A DNA stretch of 64,000 nucleotides from contig JAUPFV010000003.1 in NCBI GenBank assembly GCA_036936605.1, positions 105,719,278-105,783,277 on the forward strand. Reading direction: 5' to 3'. The translations under genes and the position numbers were made by a program. This document shows positions 33,999 to 45,509 of this stretch, in pieces. The stretch's first letter is position 1. The number at the start of each line of letters is the position of its first letter. The DNA comes from Limnanthes douglasii subsp. nivea (taxonomy: Eukaryota; Streptophyta; Magnoliopsida; Brassicales; Limnanthaceae). The notes below the pieces were generated by a model. It saw only the letters and a program-made list of their open reading frames with translations, did not search any database and was not told the origin of the DNA.

Positions 33999-34329
33999 AG
34001 TACAAAATCAAGCTGAATAGATAGTTGCTGAAATAGAGAAGTATGCCTCTGGATTGGTAGACACATTGGAGAAAAGAGATGATGACATCGAATCTGATAT
34101 GGTCTTATTGTTTCATGAGACCTTTCCTAAAAGGAGTTTTAGTCCTTTGTGGAAATTTGTGGAATACGATAACCTCCCTTTTCATACAATGGTTGATGGT
34201 GACAAGCACAACTATTCAAGTGGAGAAGATTCTAAGGACAACGAACGAGTTGGTGAGAGTTCAAGTGCTGAACTCAAAATTCTGAAAAAAGATAATGGTG
34301 AAGAAAAAACTGAAGGGAACAAGCCCTAA
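33999..34329 (+). pseudogene. Antisense extra ORF of Tat-B, tail (after Tat-A)
   Basis: Continues the frame interrupted at 25841: once one copy of the target duplication is discounted, the codons on either side are in register. One stop (34017-34019) follows, then IVAEIEKYASGLVDTLEKRD and the C-terminal block SFSPLWKFVEYDNLPFH. It ends in an acidic Ser-rich tail and a stop at 34327. The block aligns with GSFWKLVPSELRPPH of Tat-A and SSFWSKIPSERHP of Tat-C. Confidence 0.75.
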
Positions 34330-34782
34330 TGTTGTATTGTTATGCTGGGTATTTTTTGTTGAGAAACTAAAGTCCTTGGATGGCTAAGGAATTTTGTTGC
34401 ATTGTTTGTTTAAATTATGTTATTTAAAACTTAAAGTCCTTGAATGGTCAAGGCATCTGTGAATCATGGATCGGTTTTAGTCCGATCAGACTCTAATATC
34501 ATATTTCCCTTCGTTTGAATTTTGTTTAAATCTTCATGGCCAATGTTTAGATAGCCTTCTATATTTCAGAGGTGTTAAGTAAGGGTATTAAGTAACCTCA
34601 ATCACATGTGTTTAATAAATGTCACCAAGTGTTTAATATATCTGATCAACTCAAAGATATTTGAGAGCTGGGGTGTTTAACAAGTATTTAATATCCGACC
34701 ACCTAACACTATGGCTAAGTCAAAAACAGAGTTGCACCAGACTTTTAAAGAAGGCATAAGATATTATTGAAAAACTTGGACA

Positions 34783-34830
34783 CCTTATTAAAACCTCCTC
34801 GTGTCACGAGGGTAGGAAAGAGTATGCCCC
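34783..34830 (-). promoter_or_regulatory. Conserved post-pol hairpin motif of Tat-B
   Basis: In element orientation: CATACTCTTTCCTACC, then a perfect 7-bp stem CCTCGTG/CACGAGG with a one-base loop (34797-34811), then GGTTTTAATAAGG. It starts about 50-67 nt beyond the pol stop (34878-34880). The stem sequence differs from that of Tat-A but pairing is kept. Confidence 0.65.
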
Positions 34831-34877
34831 ATAATATTTACTTTGATACTTAAAAAGTAAATATTTACAAGACAGTT

Positions 34878-36330
34878 CTATTCTAAGTATAACCTGAGAT
34901 GTTCAATGTTCCATGGGTGATTTAGCGCTCTCCCTTCCTTGTCTTGGAGCCTGAATGTTCCTGGTTTAAGTTTCCCACACACCATATAAGGGTCTTCCCA
35001 ATTCGGAGCTAGCTTACCGAACTGTTTTTCCTTGGTGTGTAAAAAAACTTTTCTTAAGATTTGTCCCCCAACTGAAAATCTCTTCTTTCAACTTTGGAGG
35101 AAAATCGGCTCATCATCAAACCCTCGTAATGCAACGTCCGCAAATGTGATTTAACTTTTATTTCTTCAATCAAATCCAACTGCTTCCTGATCGTTATACT
35201 ATTGGCCTGTTCGGAATATTTTTAGACTCTGTGAGATGGTAAAGTATCTTTTATGGTAGTGATTGCATCCATCCCATACACAACGGAAAAAGAGATTTTT
35301 TGTAGCAAATCGAGTTGTAGTTCGGTAAGCCCACAATACTTATTGTAAATAACTTGATTACTTTCCTGCAGCTCCCTCCAGATTCTTCTTGAACCTGGAC
35401 AACATTGTCCGATTTGCAACTTCAACTTGCCCATTTGATTGAGGGTGGAAAGGAGAAGAAAAACAGTCTGGAATTCCTCTTGAGGTGAAGAACATTTCCA
35501 TGTCTTTATTATCAAACTCTGGCCCATTGTCTGTGTTAATCTTTCGGGGAACCCCAAATCTGCAACATATGTTAGATAAAATAAATTTAATAATTGCCTT
35601 AGAAGTGGTTCCTGGCTAGTGGAGCTGCCTCTATCTATTTAGAGAAATAGTCAATAGCAACTATGATTGTTCAACATCCACCGGATGCCATGGGAAGAGG
35701 CCCAACCAAATCTAACTCCCATCTGTCGAAGGGTATAGGTTCAGATACGGTTTCTATTGGAACTGCTGACACATGAATTTCAATTCTATATCTTTGGTAA
35801 GGATCACACTTTTTTACCATATTTTTAGCATATGCCATTATTGTTTCCCAGGAGTACCCTGCTAATAAAAATCTCATGGTTAGGTCCTTATAGCCACAGT
35901 GTGCAAAACCTTCTCCATCATGTAGTTCACATAACACAACTTGGGATTCTTCAAATTCGAAGCAACGTAAGAGAGGTCTGCTGAAATATTTCTTATAAAT
36001 AAATTCTTTTAATACCAAGAAACCACGAGCCTTATACTTGATTTTCTTAGCGATGGATTTATCCGGAGGCAAAATCCCATCGGAAATAAACTGAAGAATA
36101 TCATACCTCCAGTTATTGGGTTGAATGGTTACTATTCTCATACTTTCTTCATCCTCTTTACCTTCTTCTTGGCATGTTTGTATTGAGGGACATTCTTGCA
36201 TCAGGATCCAAGGGTAAGATTCAGAATAATTTATGGTTCCCAAATTGTCTATCAGAGTATTCTCCAATCTATGGATGTGTTCATAGTAGATACTCTTGAA
36301 GCTTGCAGCAAATTCTCTCAACATTAGCAA
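34878..36330 (-). pseudogene. Integrase of Tat-B
   Basis: The zinc-binding region reads ELHDGEGFAHCGYKDLTMRF then KKCDPYQRYRIEIH (near 35950-35780). The core starts FDRWELDLVGPLPMASGG (35715-35671). The C-terminal region (34880-35160) reads FGKLAPNWEDPYMVCGKLKP and LNHPWNIEHLRLYLE before the stop. Frames change between blocks and stops are present. Confidence 0.85.
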
Positions 36331-37080
36331 GTATTTAATCAATTTTTCTTTCTTTGCTTCAAATTGCCTTTGAGCATGGTGAATCGGTAATTGTAAATCA
36401 CTCATTAATTGGGCTAGCTTAAGACCAACTATAGTTGCTTCAAATTCAGATTCATTGTTAGAAGCTCTGAAACCAAAACATATAGCCTAGTACATGGTAT
36501 CACCATAAGGAGAAGTTAAACAAATTCCAGCCCCACATCCCATAGTACTCGATCCACGATTATTTCGGACTACCCATTCTTTCTTAGACTGGTTTTCTAG
36601 CATCTATCCGGAGGATCTATCAGCATGAAATTTTACCAAGAAATCGGCCATTGACTGGGCTTTAATCTTCGTTCTGGGTGCAAAATCAATATCATAATTA
36701 CCCAGCTCAACTGACCACTTGGTCATCTTGCTTGACACATCAGCTTTCTGAAGAACACTCTTCAAGGGAAAAGATGTTCGAATGACAATGAAATGAGCTT
36801 GCAAGTATGGTCTCATTTTTCTTGCTGCAATTACCAAGGCCAATGCTAGTTTTTCCAACTTAAAATATCTTCTTTCAGAATCGAACAAACTTTTGCTAAT
36901 GTAATACACCAGACTAGGGTAATTGTCCACCTCTCTTACTAGCACAACACGTATTGCATGCTCTGATACAACTAGATATACGTAGATCATTTCCCCCTAA
37001 ACAGGTTTAAAGAGAGTCTTGGGTGAAGACAAATGCTTGTTGATTTCAAAAAATGTTTGATCACACTGGGGAGACCAATT
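36330..37080 (-). pseudogene. RNase H plus second (archaeal-type) RNase H of Tat-B
   Basis: First domain 36604-36990: YVYLVVSEHAIRVVLVREVD, YYISKSLFDSERRYFKLEKL, then WSVELGNYDIDFAPRTKIKA. Second domain 36330-36600: GAGICLTSPYGDTMY and FGFRASNNESEFEATIVGL. The second RNase H after the first is diagnostic of the Tat lineage. Its middle appears shortened before SDLQLPIHHAQRQFEAKKEK. Confidence 0.82.
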
Positions 37081-38142
37081 AAAATCTTTGGCATTCTTTA
37101 ATACCTGGGAAAATAGTGCACATGTGTGATGATCTTGAAATAAACCTGTTCAAAGCAGCCAATCTTCCAGTCAGCCTTTGAACTTCTTTGGTGCTCCAAT
37201 GAGGGTCCATAGCTAATAGAATATTGAGTTGATCTGGATCAAGTTGAATTCCTTTTTCACTTATTATATAACCTAAGAACTTTCCAGATCGGACCTTAAA
37301 AACACACTTTTCATGATTTAGTTTCAAGTTCAGAGCCTCTAAGTTAGAAAACGTTTCCTGAAGGTCAGATATATGTGCATCTTCCTCCAAGGTCTTTACC
37401 ATCATATCATATGTATAACTTCTATGTTTCTGCCAATCTGATTAGCGAAGGATTTATTTACTAACCTTTGATAAGTGTCCCCAGCATTTTTCAATCCAAA
37501 TGGCATCACTTTATAATAATGAATCCCCTTGGTCTGTAATAAAAATGGTATGATCTTGATCCATCAGATCTACATGTATCTGGTTGTACCCCGAAAATGC
37601 ATCCGTGAAGGATAAAAGTTTATTCCAAGAAGTAAAACCCACCAACTAATCTATTTTGGAGAAACGAGATAAAGATCCTTGGGGCACGCCCTATTAAGAT
37701 CAGTAAAGTCAATGCACATGTGTCATTTGCCATTATGTTTTTTGACCATGACAGGGTTGGCAGTCCACAAAGGGTATTGAGACTTTTTTATGTGGCCCAT
37801 CTTGGTTAGACGATCAACTTCTTGAACTATCACATATACCTTTTCTTTAGAGAATGACCTCCTCCTTTGTACAACCGGCGCAACATCAGTTCGTACAGAT
37901 AACTTATGAAAAATTGTATAAGATGGCACTCTGGTAACATCGTCATTGCACCAAGCAAATACATGTTGTTTATTTATAAGAAAAGACAACAATCTGTGTT
38001 TCAAATTTGGTGCCAATTTGGTACCAATTTTAATATTCTTACCGTCAGCTAGGGAATTGGTTTCAACCTCCTCTATGGGTATCATGACATTGGGAGCCTC
38101 CCTGGGATCATCAATTTTATTCTCATCAGTGGAAGACTCCAA
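37080..38142 (-). pseudogene. Reverse transcriptase of Tat-B
   Basis: N-terminal: HVFAWCNDDVTRVPSYTIFH, VVQRRRSFSKEK, YPLWTANPVMVKKHNGK, followed by a stop and CIDFTDLNRACPKD. The later part at 37405-37079 has LNHEKCVFKVRSGKFLGYII and QRLTGRLAALNRFISRS. The central catalytic stretch (37420-37700) is frameshifted. Confidence 0.83.
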
Positions 38143-38159
38143 TCGCTGCTAATATTTGT

Positions 38160-38762
38160 TAAACTTGACTACCTCTACAGACTTAGAGGCAAGGGTTGTT
38201 GCATAACATTTCATGGCTATCCTCTGGTTCCTCCGGACAACACCTACTTGTCCTTGGACAGCATATTTCAAACACTGGTGGACCATAGAGGCCACAACAT
38301 GCATTATGGAGATCCAAAACCTCCCAACTATTGCATTATAAGATATTGGGCAATCCACCATAACAAACAGTACTCTTACCATTTTCTTAAAGGGTCCTTT
38401 CCCAGTAACATCTTTTCTTCAAATTCCCCAATCAAATCTGCAGAGCTTCCTGTGAAGCCCATGATGGTTCTGTTCGAACGTTGTAAAAACCGAAGGGTTT
38501 CTCATCTATTTGTAAGAGCTTAAAATAGGATGTTTTCCGAACTGCCCGTGTCAATCAGAACCTGGCATATATCATTTCCCCCCATTGATGCCCATATTAC
38601 GACAGCATCTTCATAAGTCCCTGTAATATCTCTTAGGTCATCCTCATCAAACACTATGAAAGGAGATGGGTTTTGATACAAATGTGTGGATATTTTTCCA
38701 TCCAACTGGGTGGCCAAACTGTGTACATGCCTCTTTCTTGATGAACTAAAAGGTACAGTCAC
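38160..38762 (-). pseudogene. Protease region of Tat-B
   Basis: VLIDTGSSENILF carries the retropepsin DTG. Upstream FIVFDEDDLRDITGTYEDAV and downstream VMVDCPISYNAIVGRFWI parallel Tat-A. One stop follows the active-site block. Confidence 0.83.
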
Positions 38763-38799
38763 AGTTTCCCCCTAATATATGGTTAGAGATTCAAATAAT

Positions 38800-40493
38800 T
38801 TAATCAAATCAGAGACAGTTTTAGTAATGTCTGTTATTACCCCTACCCGATTCCGATTTGGATCCGGATCAAGGTACACATGGTCTATATCAAACCTTTC
38901 AGTTATCACCATAGTATCTTCTTGTGTAAATATTCCAGGATTTCTTGAGGAGTAGTTCAGGGAGTATTGGAATTGTCTTGTGCATTATCTGGTCTGCTCC
39001 CTCCTCGCTCTTTGACATAAGCCCCCAACTTTCCCCTTTCAATGAGGTTCTGGACCTCTTGCTTCAAGGCTATACAATCATGGGTATCATGCCCTATGTC
39101 ATTATGGTATTTGCAAAAAATGGGTACTTTAGTTTTCTCTCGGAGACTGCAACGCTACTGGATTTTTGAAGTGCACTCCGTTCTTAATTTTATCATAGAT
39201 TGTAGCCACACTTTCCCCCAATTCAGCAAACCACTCAGGTTGAACTCATGCTCCCTTCTTGTTCCTGACTTGTTGGTTCTGAATTTGGCTAGACTGATTC
39301 TGCCTTGATCGATTGGACCCTTGTCTGGTCTCCTTTGACATGTACCCAGACTAATTAGCAGCCTTAGGTGTTGATGCTGTAGTAGTGGACCTTATCTGAC
39401 GAGGAACCCTGGTATTTATTTTTCTCCACGTTGATTTGTTGTCCCACTTGATTCAAAAATCCCCCAAGATTCATAGTTTTCTTCCGGGTGAGTGAATCAG
39501 CCAAGTTTCCCGGATTTAACCCTTGTCTAAGGGAAGCAATTACAACTTGTTCGAAACAATCTGCTAGCCCATTCTTGTGTTCACAAATCTGTTGATATAC
39601 TCCTTTAAAGACTCGTTTGGCTCCTGAGCAAAATGGATAATGGTATCCCCATTACCCTTAAGCTCTTTGCCTATAACCAACTGCCTCCGAAAGGCAACCC
39701 AAAATATATCAAACAATTTAATAGATCCCTGAGGGAGACTATTATACCACTTGAGGGCAGTTCATGTAAAAGTTTGGGAGAAGGCCCTACAAAGTAGTCT
39801 ATCATCATTATCGAAGTTCATCATAAAGTTCTTAAACTGCTCCAGATGGTTGTCCAGATCTTTGCTCCCATCATATTTCTCTATCTTAGAGCTATCAAAA
39901 CTCTTGAGAAGGTGTCCGAAGAGTATTTTCGCAGATAAACGTGATTGTCTCCAGTTCCTGTTGCGGCTAAAAACAGTATCTTTGTTTGGTGTAGCAAAAA
40001 TACATGGTTCAGATTAAAAAGCAAAATGATCAATCAGCAAACGGTCAATATGTTGATCAACCGAACCTTTTCCCTTCCCATTGTGCTTCTTAAGTCTAAC
40101 ATGCCTATCCCTTTTTCTTGAATGCTTTTCAGTTAACATCATTTTCTTTTTGGACTGTCCTTCATCACTGCTTGAGGACACTGATTCCTGAAGTTCTGCC
40201 TCATTAGATGAGCTGCTGGAGGACTCAGATGTAGAACTCTCAACATGTTTAGATTGGTGTGTTTTCTTGGAGCTAAGATGGGTCTTTAGTGACTGCTCGT
40301 TCTCTCCAGGATTGTCTTTATACTGAAGTACCGACACATCGGATTTCCCTTTAACCCTCTTTTCAGCTTGTTTCATCGCTCTCAACGCATCTATCTCAGC
40401 CCTCAACTGATCGCGCTCCTCAATAGTGTATTTAATGTTTTCCTTTGCAATTTCCATCTTAAGAGGTGGAACATTCTGCGCATTCGGAACCAT
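38800..40493 (-). pseudogene. gag of Tat-B
   Basis: N-terminal frame 40493-40014: coiled coil (YTIEERDQLRAEIDALRAMK) and Ser/Lys-rich tract. The gag domain at about 39870-39500 reads FKNFMMNFDNDDRLLC, LKWYNSLPQGSIKLFDIFW and ESLKEYINRFV, close to Tat-A gag. A CKYHNDIGHDTHDC block lies near 39110-39070. Several stops and shifts. Confidence 0.82.
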
Positions 40494-40544
40494 CCGAACT
40501 ACTTTGTATGCTGGTTTTGTATATGAAATTCCGACACTGTCATG

Positions 40545-40565
40545 CTCCCACTGTGATCGCCAATT
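40545..40565 (-). promoter_or_regulatory. Primer-binding site of Tat-B
   Basis: In element orientation, AATTGGCGATCACAGTGGGA directly follows the LTR end CACACCA, the expected position. Confidence 0.7.
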
Positions 40566-40920
40566 TGGTGTGGATTATTTCTGGTGGAGGGTAATTTTGT
40601 AAAGTGTTTTGGAAATTTAATGTTTAAGGTGGATCTTAGTGAGATAATTAAGGTGTGTGCGTGTGTTAAATTCTGATCACCCTCATTAATGAAATTAGTT
40701 GAGATATTTATACTTAATTAATGACCTATGGGCTTTTCACGTCAGATTATGGAGTCAGGTCAAGTTTAAGAACCCATTAGCCCAAAGTGTGAAATGACCA
40801 GCACATACATTTGTCACTTTCCACTACATTTGTCCAGTTTGGTTTCTCATGGTAGTGGTTTGGTCCGAATTTCCCTTCGGATAAAAGTAAGGTGCAGTGT
40901 CCAAAATATCGACCTTATCA
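40566..40920 (-). repeat. 5' LTR of Tat-B
   Basis: 355 bp in element orientation from TGATAAGGTCGATATTTTGG to AATCCACACCA. It shares the first eight bases TGATAAGG with the LTRs of Tat-A and Tat-C. To the right copia integrase resumes at once, beginning ATATT. The partner LTR on the left is missing. Confidence 0.82.
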
Positions 40921-43256
40921 ATATTTAAAGCAGGTTTTAATATTTTGTTAGTATTATCGATGATCATTCTCGAGTTACATGGATTTATATCATGAAAAAT
41001 CATTTTGAATTATTTTCTATATTTTGCAAATTTTATGTAGAAATTAATACTTAGTTTAATTGTTCGGTTCTTATTTTAATATGTGATAACGATAAAGAAT
41101 ATTGTTCAACTATATTTCAATCATTTATGGAAAAACATGGAATTTTTTTATCAAACCTCTTGTTAAACACCCCATCTCAAAATTATGTCGTTAAAAGAAA
41201 AAATAGACATCTTCTAAGTGTTGCTCGTGAATCATTTTTTCAATAAAAGTGCCAAAAACATTTTGGGCATATATTGTTTCCACTACTTGTTATTTAATAA
41301 ATCGAATTTCGTATTCTATTCTTCAGAATAAGATTCTATATTTTGTGCTTTTTTTCAAAACCTTTATTCCATATTGAACCTTGTATATATTGGTTGTACA
41401 AATATTTTCTCCCTTAATTAACTGGTATGTCATGTCTAGAGATGTTACATTAAGCGAAAACAATACATATACGTATATCAGCAATGTGCCTAGCTTCGAC
41501 CTTCACACAAATAAAGAGGACAATGACCTCCTCATTTATTCCATAGTTTAGTCCTCTAATATTATTAAACTGATTTTTTTACTCAATCTGTTGCACTTCC
41601 TCCACCATCTCGACCTTCCATTACATATGTTTATTCCCAACGTCTGAAACCTCCTCCAACATGTCCAGTGCTGATTCTTTCATCTTCGGATCCTGTTACA
41701 AACGATAGTGAGTCTGATATTGACCTTCTCATTTCTCATCGAAAAGGTAAAAGACAATGTACTTATCCAAATTATTCTTTTACAAAATATGATCATTATT
41801 CACCTTCTCCAATAGCTTTTATTGTAATTCTTGATTCTGTGTCTATTCCAAAAACTATTCGTGAAGCTTTATGCCATTCTGGTTGGAAAGCATTATAAGA
41901 TACTAGTACTTGGAAGTTGGTCAATTTACATGCCGAAAAGCAAGCTATTGGTTGTAGATGGGTGTTTAATGTTAAAGTGAATCATGATGGGACGATAGCT
42001 CCTCTTAAATCAAGACTTGTTGCAAAAGGATATGCTCAAATATATGGTGTTGACTACTCTGAGACATTATCTCTGGTAGCTAAGTTTACCTCTATTCGTT
42101 TATTTACTTCTTTGGAAGTTTCAAATGATTGGCTATTGCATCACCTAGACATAAAAAAATGGAGCCTTACATAGAGATCTCCAAGAAGAAGTGTATTAAC
42201 CACATGGGTTTATTTCTCAGGAGGGGGGGGAGGAAAGGTATGACGCTTTTACAAATCTTTATATGGTTTGAAACAAAGTCCACGACATTGGTTTGAAAAG
42301 TTTAGTGAGGCACTCAATGAATTTGGGTTAAAGAATAGTAATTGTGACCATTATGTATTTAATAAAAGTTCTACAAATGGTTTTATACTCGTGGTTGTGT
42401 ATATTGATGACATCATCATTCTTGGGAGTGATAATGAACGCATTTCTTTGCTTAAAACATTTAAAATTTAAAATTTCAAACAAAAGATTTAGGATCATTG
42501 AAGTTCGTTTTGGGAATGGAAATAACAAGAAGCAAAAAAGTTATTCTTCTATCACAAAGAAAATACGTTTTGGATTTATTGATGAAAATAGGAAAGTTAG
42601 GAGCAAAACTATCTAATACACCGATAGTTCCCAATTTACAGGTACTAAAAGATGATGGTGAATTATTTGGTGATCCGGAAAAATATCATTGATTGGTAGG
42701 AAAACTTAATTATCTTACAGCAACTCGACCAGACATTATAGATCGAGTTAGTATTGTGAGTCAATTTATGTCATCACCAGCGGTTAATCATTGGGCAGTA
42801 TTAGAATATATTTTGTGTTATCTCAAATCAGCTCATAGATCTGGATTGTGGTATTGCATTAATGGTCATATTAATATTGAGTGTTTTCCAGATGCAGATT
42901 TGTTTGGATATAAAGTTGATAGAAGATCAACCACTAGTTACTGTGTGTTTGTATGTGGTAATTTTGTATCTTGGAAGAGTACGAAACAAAATGTTGTATC
43001 AAGATCGAGTGATGAAGATGAATACAGAGTCATGACTCAATCTACTTGTGAGATAATTTGGATTTTCCAATTGTTGAATGATATTGGCATAAAGACTACC
43101 ATGTATGCAAAGTTATGGTGTTATAATCAAGTGGTGCTGCAAATTGTGTCCAATCTCGTCTTTTATGAAAGAATGAAACATATTGAAATTGATTGTCATT
43201 TTATCCGTGAAAAAGTTCAACGAAATCTCATTCAAACAAAATATATCAAAATATGA
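40921..43256 (+). pseudogene. Copia pol: integrase, reverse transcriptase, RNase H
   Basis: Integrase from about 40953 (FVSIIDDHSRVTWIYIMKNH), with decay from 41150 on. RT at about 41885-42690: CRWVFNVKVNHDGTIAPLKS, RLVAKGYAQIYGVDYSETLS, HHLDIKK, and the catalytic VVYIDDIIILGSDNE (YxDD box, near 42397). RNase H 42693-43256: LNYLTATRPDI, then RRSTTSYCVFVCGNFVSWKS and SRSSDEDEYRVM. Several frameshifts and stops; inactive. Confidence 0.87.
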
Positions 43257-43450
43257 GAACAATTAGGAGATATATTCCAAAAATCCTTCAATTAAGCGTG
43301 TATTAATTATATTTGCAACAAACTAAGCATGCTTAATATATATGCTCCAACTTGAAAGGGAGTGTGATCTTATTTATGTATATCGGTCAAGCTTGCAAAG
43401 ACTTCAAACTAAGATAGTTTTGAATACTTTCGTACAAGCTTGAGCGGGAG

Positions 43451-43641
43451 TATTAACATAAATATTGACTACATAGTTTATTATATTCAATAGTCAATGA
43501 CAATTTATTATATACATAATTATTATGGTAGACTAGACATTATTATAGAAGAATAAAATATTATTCAGATATATTCACAACCTATGGCTTTAGCTTGTAC
43601 AACATTTATATGTCATAATAAAAATTTATTTTCACTTCTAC
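43451..43641 (+). repeat. 3' LTR of the copia element
   Basis: Starts after the purine-rich CTTGAGCGGGAG with TATTAACATAAATATTGAC (TG likely mutated to TA). It shares TTTATTATATACATAATTAT and the GTAGACTAGACATTATTATAG block with 24330-24480, and ends TTTTCACTTCTACG. Confidence 0.8.
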
Positions 43642-44280
43642 GGTCTCTGACCCTTAATCACGAACAATTTTCTCTCTAAACCTAAATAGAACTTTATACT
43701 TGAAACTCTTCATTCCCTTCGTCATTCTCTTAATAGAAACTCTTTATCCCCTTCATTATTTTCTCATAATTTGGTTTTGAAACCCTTTCATTCTTTTTCA
43801 ATGTTCAATGTTATTATTAAATTTTCGTTTTCGTTATTTCCAATTAACCAAAGTTTAGATTTCATTATTTGCATTTAATCAAAGTTTTGATTTGATAATT
43901 TGTGTTTTGTTATCATTATATATTGACCTGATATTGGTAAAAATCTCCCTCATTTAATTTTGTAAAAATTTGTAAAAATCGTTAAGTAAATATTTGTAGA
44001 TCTCACTCTCAATTTTTTTAGGAAGTTTTGTGGTTTTGAGTATTGTTTTGTATCATGTTATTTTGAGTTCAGTTTCAATATTTAAGGATTGATTATTTTT
44101 TTGAATTTTTGAAATCTGTTTAGAATATGATAGAAAATTTTAAAATATATGATATTTTTAAAGATTTTTTAGGATTAAATTTTTTGGTTAACTATTGAAG
44201 TTCTTACATGGCTAAAACTGGTTATTTTTGTTGGACTCGTGTTTTATATATAGTTGTTCGTGTGTGAAATTAATCAGAGT
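43642..44280. other. AT-rich spacer
   Basis: No recognisable features. Confidence 0.4.
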
Positions 44281-44990
44281 ATGACACGTGTAATCCATAC
44301 TATTTTTGTTGCAATTTTGGTTGCTCAATATTTTGAGACCTAAAATACTCGTCCACAAAATTGTTTACCATTTTACTTTTAATTTAACCATTTTACTATT
44401 TATATTAAACATTGTCAATTTACATTTTACTAACTTACCATTTATTTTAACTAAATTACCATTTACTTTAACTAAATTACCATTTACCTTAATTTTTTAT
44501 CCAAATTACTAAACCCTAACTAAATCAAAACAACCCCTTTATTAGAAACAACCCGACTTTTGTGTTTCTTAAAAGTTTTTTGTCTCTATCTCTCTCGCTC
44601 TCTTTCTCCACACTTAATCTGAAAATCTCAAACTCTACTCTCAATTTGCAAATCAAATACTAATTAAACACATTAAATGTTATGCTTTAAATATTATGCT
44701 CTAATAGTAGTATAATGTGGTCGGGTTGTTTTTAATTTAATGGGTCGATATAATTTAGTTAGGGTTTAGTAATTTGGATAAAAAGTAAAAATATAAAACT
44801 AAATAGAAATTTATTTAAGATAAATAGTAAGTTAGTAAAAATTAAATGACAAATATTAAAGTTAAATAGAAAAAAGGTTAAAGAAAAGGTAAAATGGTAA
44901 TTTTTTTATATAGAATGATATTTTAGGTCTAAAATATAATGTGAAAAAATTTGTAACAAAAAAATGAACAGTTTGGGTGACATGTGTCAA
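44281..44990. mobile_element. Foldback element with ~270-bp inverted arms
   Basis: The left arm (44283-44570) reads GACACGTGT, GAGACCTAAAAT, TTTACCATTTTAC, AAATTACTAAACCCTAACTA and AACAACCC. The right arm (44715-44988) is its inverse, running back to GACATGTGT. The left arm holds an internal tandem run of AACTAAATTACCATTTACTTT at 44435-44495. About 150 bp separate the arms. There is no coding sequence. Long inverted arms suggest a Mutator-like or foldback non-autonomous transposon; target duplication not resolved. Confidence 0.8.
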
Positions 44991-45179
44991 CCTTTGGTTA
45001 ATAGTTATCAACATGAAAATTGAATCTAGAGAACTGTGATTTTAGGGTTTGGCTTGGGATAGCTAGTGAGAAAGATGGGTGTTGAATATCCATCTTGAGT
45101 TAGCAGCAGTGGATTCATGCACCCTTCTAGATCAATAAAGGAAGTCAGAGTATTATCTACGAGGTGGGAAGGCTCTTAT

Positions 45180-45470
45180 AGGTTCATATCTCATTTCTCA
45201 AACAAATGTTTCTTCTTATTCCAAATGACGAAAAAAGGCTAGCCGTTTTGAGTAGTTTGAAGAATGCAACCAAGCCTTTAACAAGATAAAAAAAACACTT
45301 ATATTCTCCACAATTTCTTTAAAGACCTTACTAATTGATACATTTTATATCTACCTACAAATATCAAATTATGTCGTTAGTGCAGTGCTATTAATTACGG
45401 TAGGCAGGTGCCCAAGGCCAACCTACTATATAACGAAGATCCTCATAGAGGCACGATAGCTCCGGTTGGG
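45180..45470 (+). pseudogene. RNase H N-terminal fragment of Tat-D
   Basis: In one frame FEECNQAFNKIKKTLIF (45258-45305) then LQISNYVVSAVLL (45355-45395), the RT/RNase H connection of gypsy elements. PTYYITKILIEAR follows in another frame. Confidence 0.65.
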
Positions 45471-45509
45471 GACCTCGTAATAGAGTAGTTTCACCAATTT
45501 CAAATGGCC

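Larger units (their letters stand above)
24850..40920 (-). mobile_element. Tat-B: Tat-type Ty3/gypsy element, 3' end lost
   Basis: Minus-orientation element with a 5' LTR at 40566-40920, a primer site, gag, protease, RT, RNase H, a second archaeal-type RNase H and integrase, in that order leftwards. Beyond the pol stop lies an ORF on the opposite (plus) strand. Two RNase H domains plus an extra ORF after pol are features of the Tat lineage. The left (3') LTR and the N-terminal part of the antisense ORF are missing. Tat-A (25842-33998) is inserted in that antisense ORF. Many stops; inactive. Confidence 0.87.
24325..43641 (+). mobile_element. Ty1/copia element split by nested Tat elements
   Basis: The left piece is about 24325-24850 (partial 5' LTR, tRNA-Met type primer site, gag zinc knuckle). 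The right piece is 40921-43641 (integrase, RT, RNase H, 3' LTR). The pol order IN-RT-RH is the copia order. The interruption is the Tat-B/Tat-A nest. Sequence between the gag knuckle and the middle of integrase is missing, so a deletion accompanied or followed the nested insertion. Confidence 0.85.

Noticed and set aside
43451..43641. Independent MITE at the right edge of the copia element
   Set aside because: It matches the sequence before the primer site at 24330-24480 and follows a purine-rich tract, so it is the copia 3' LTR.
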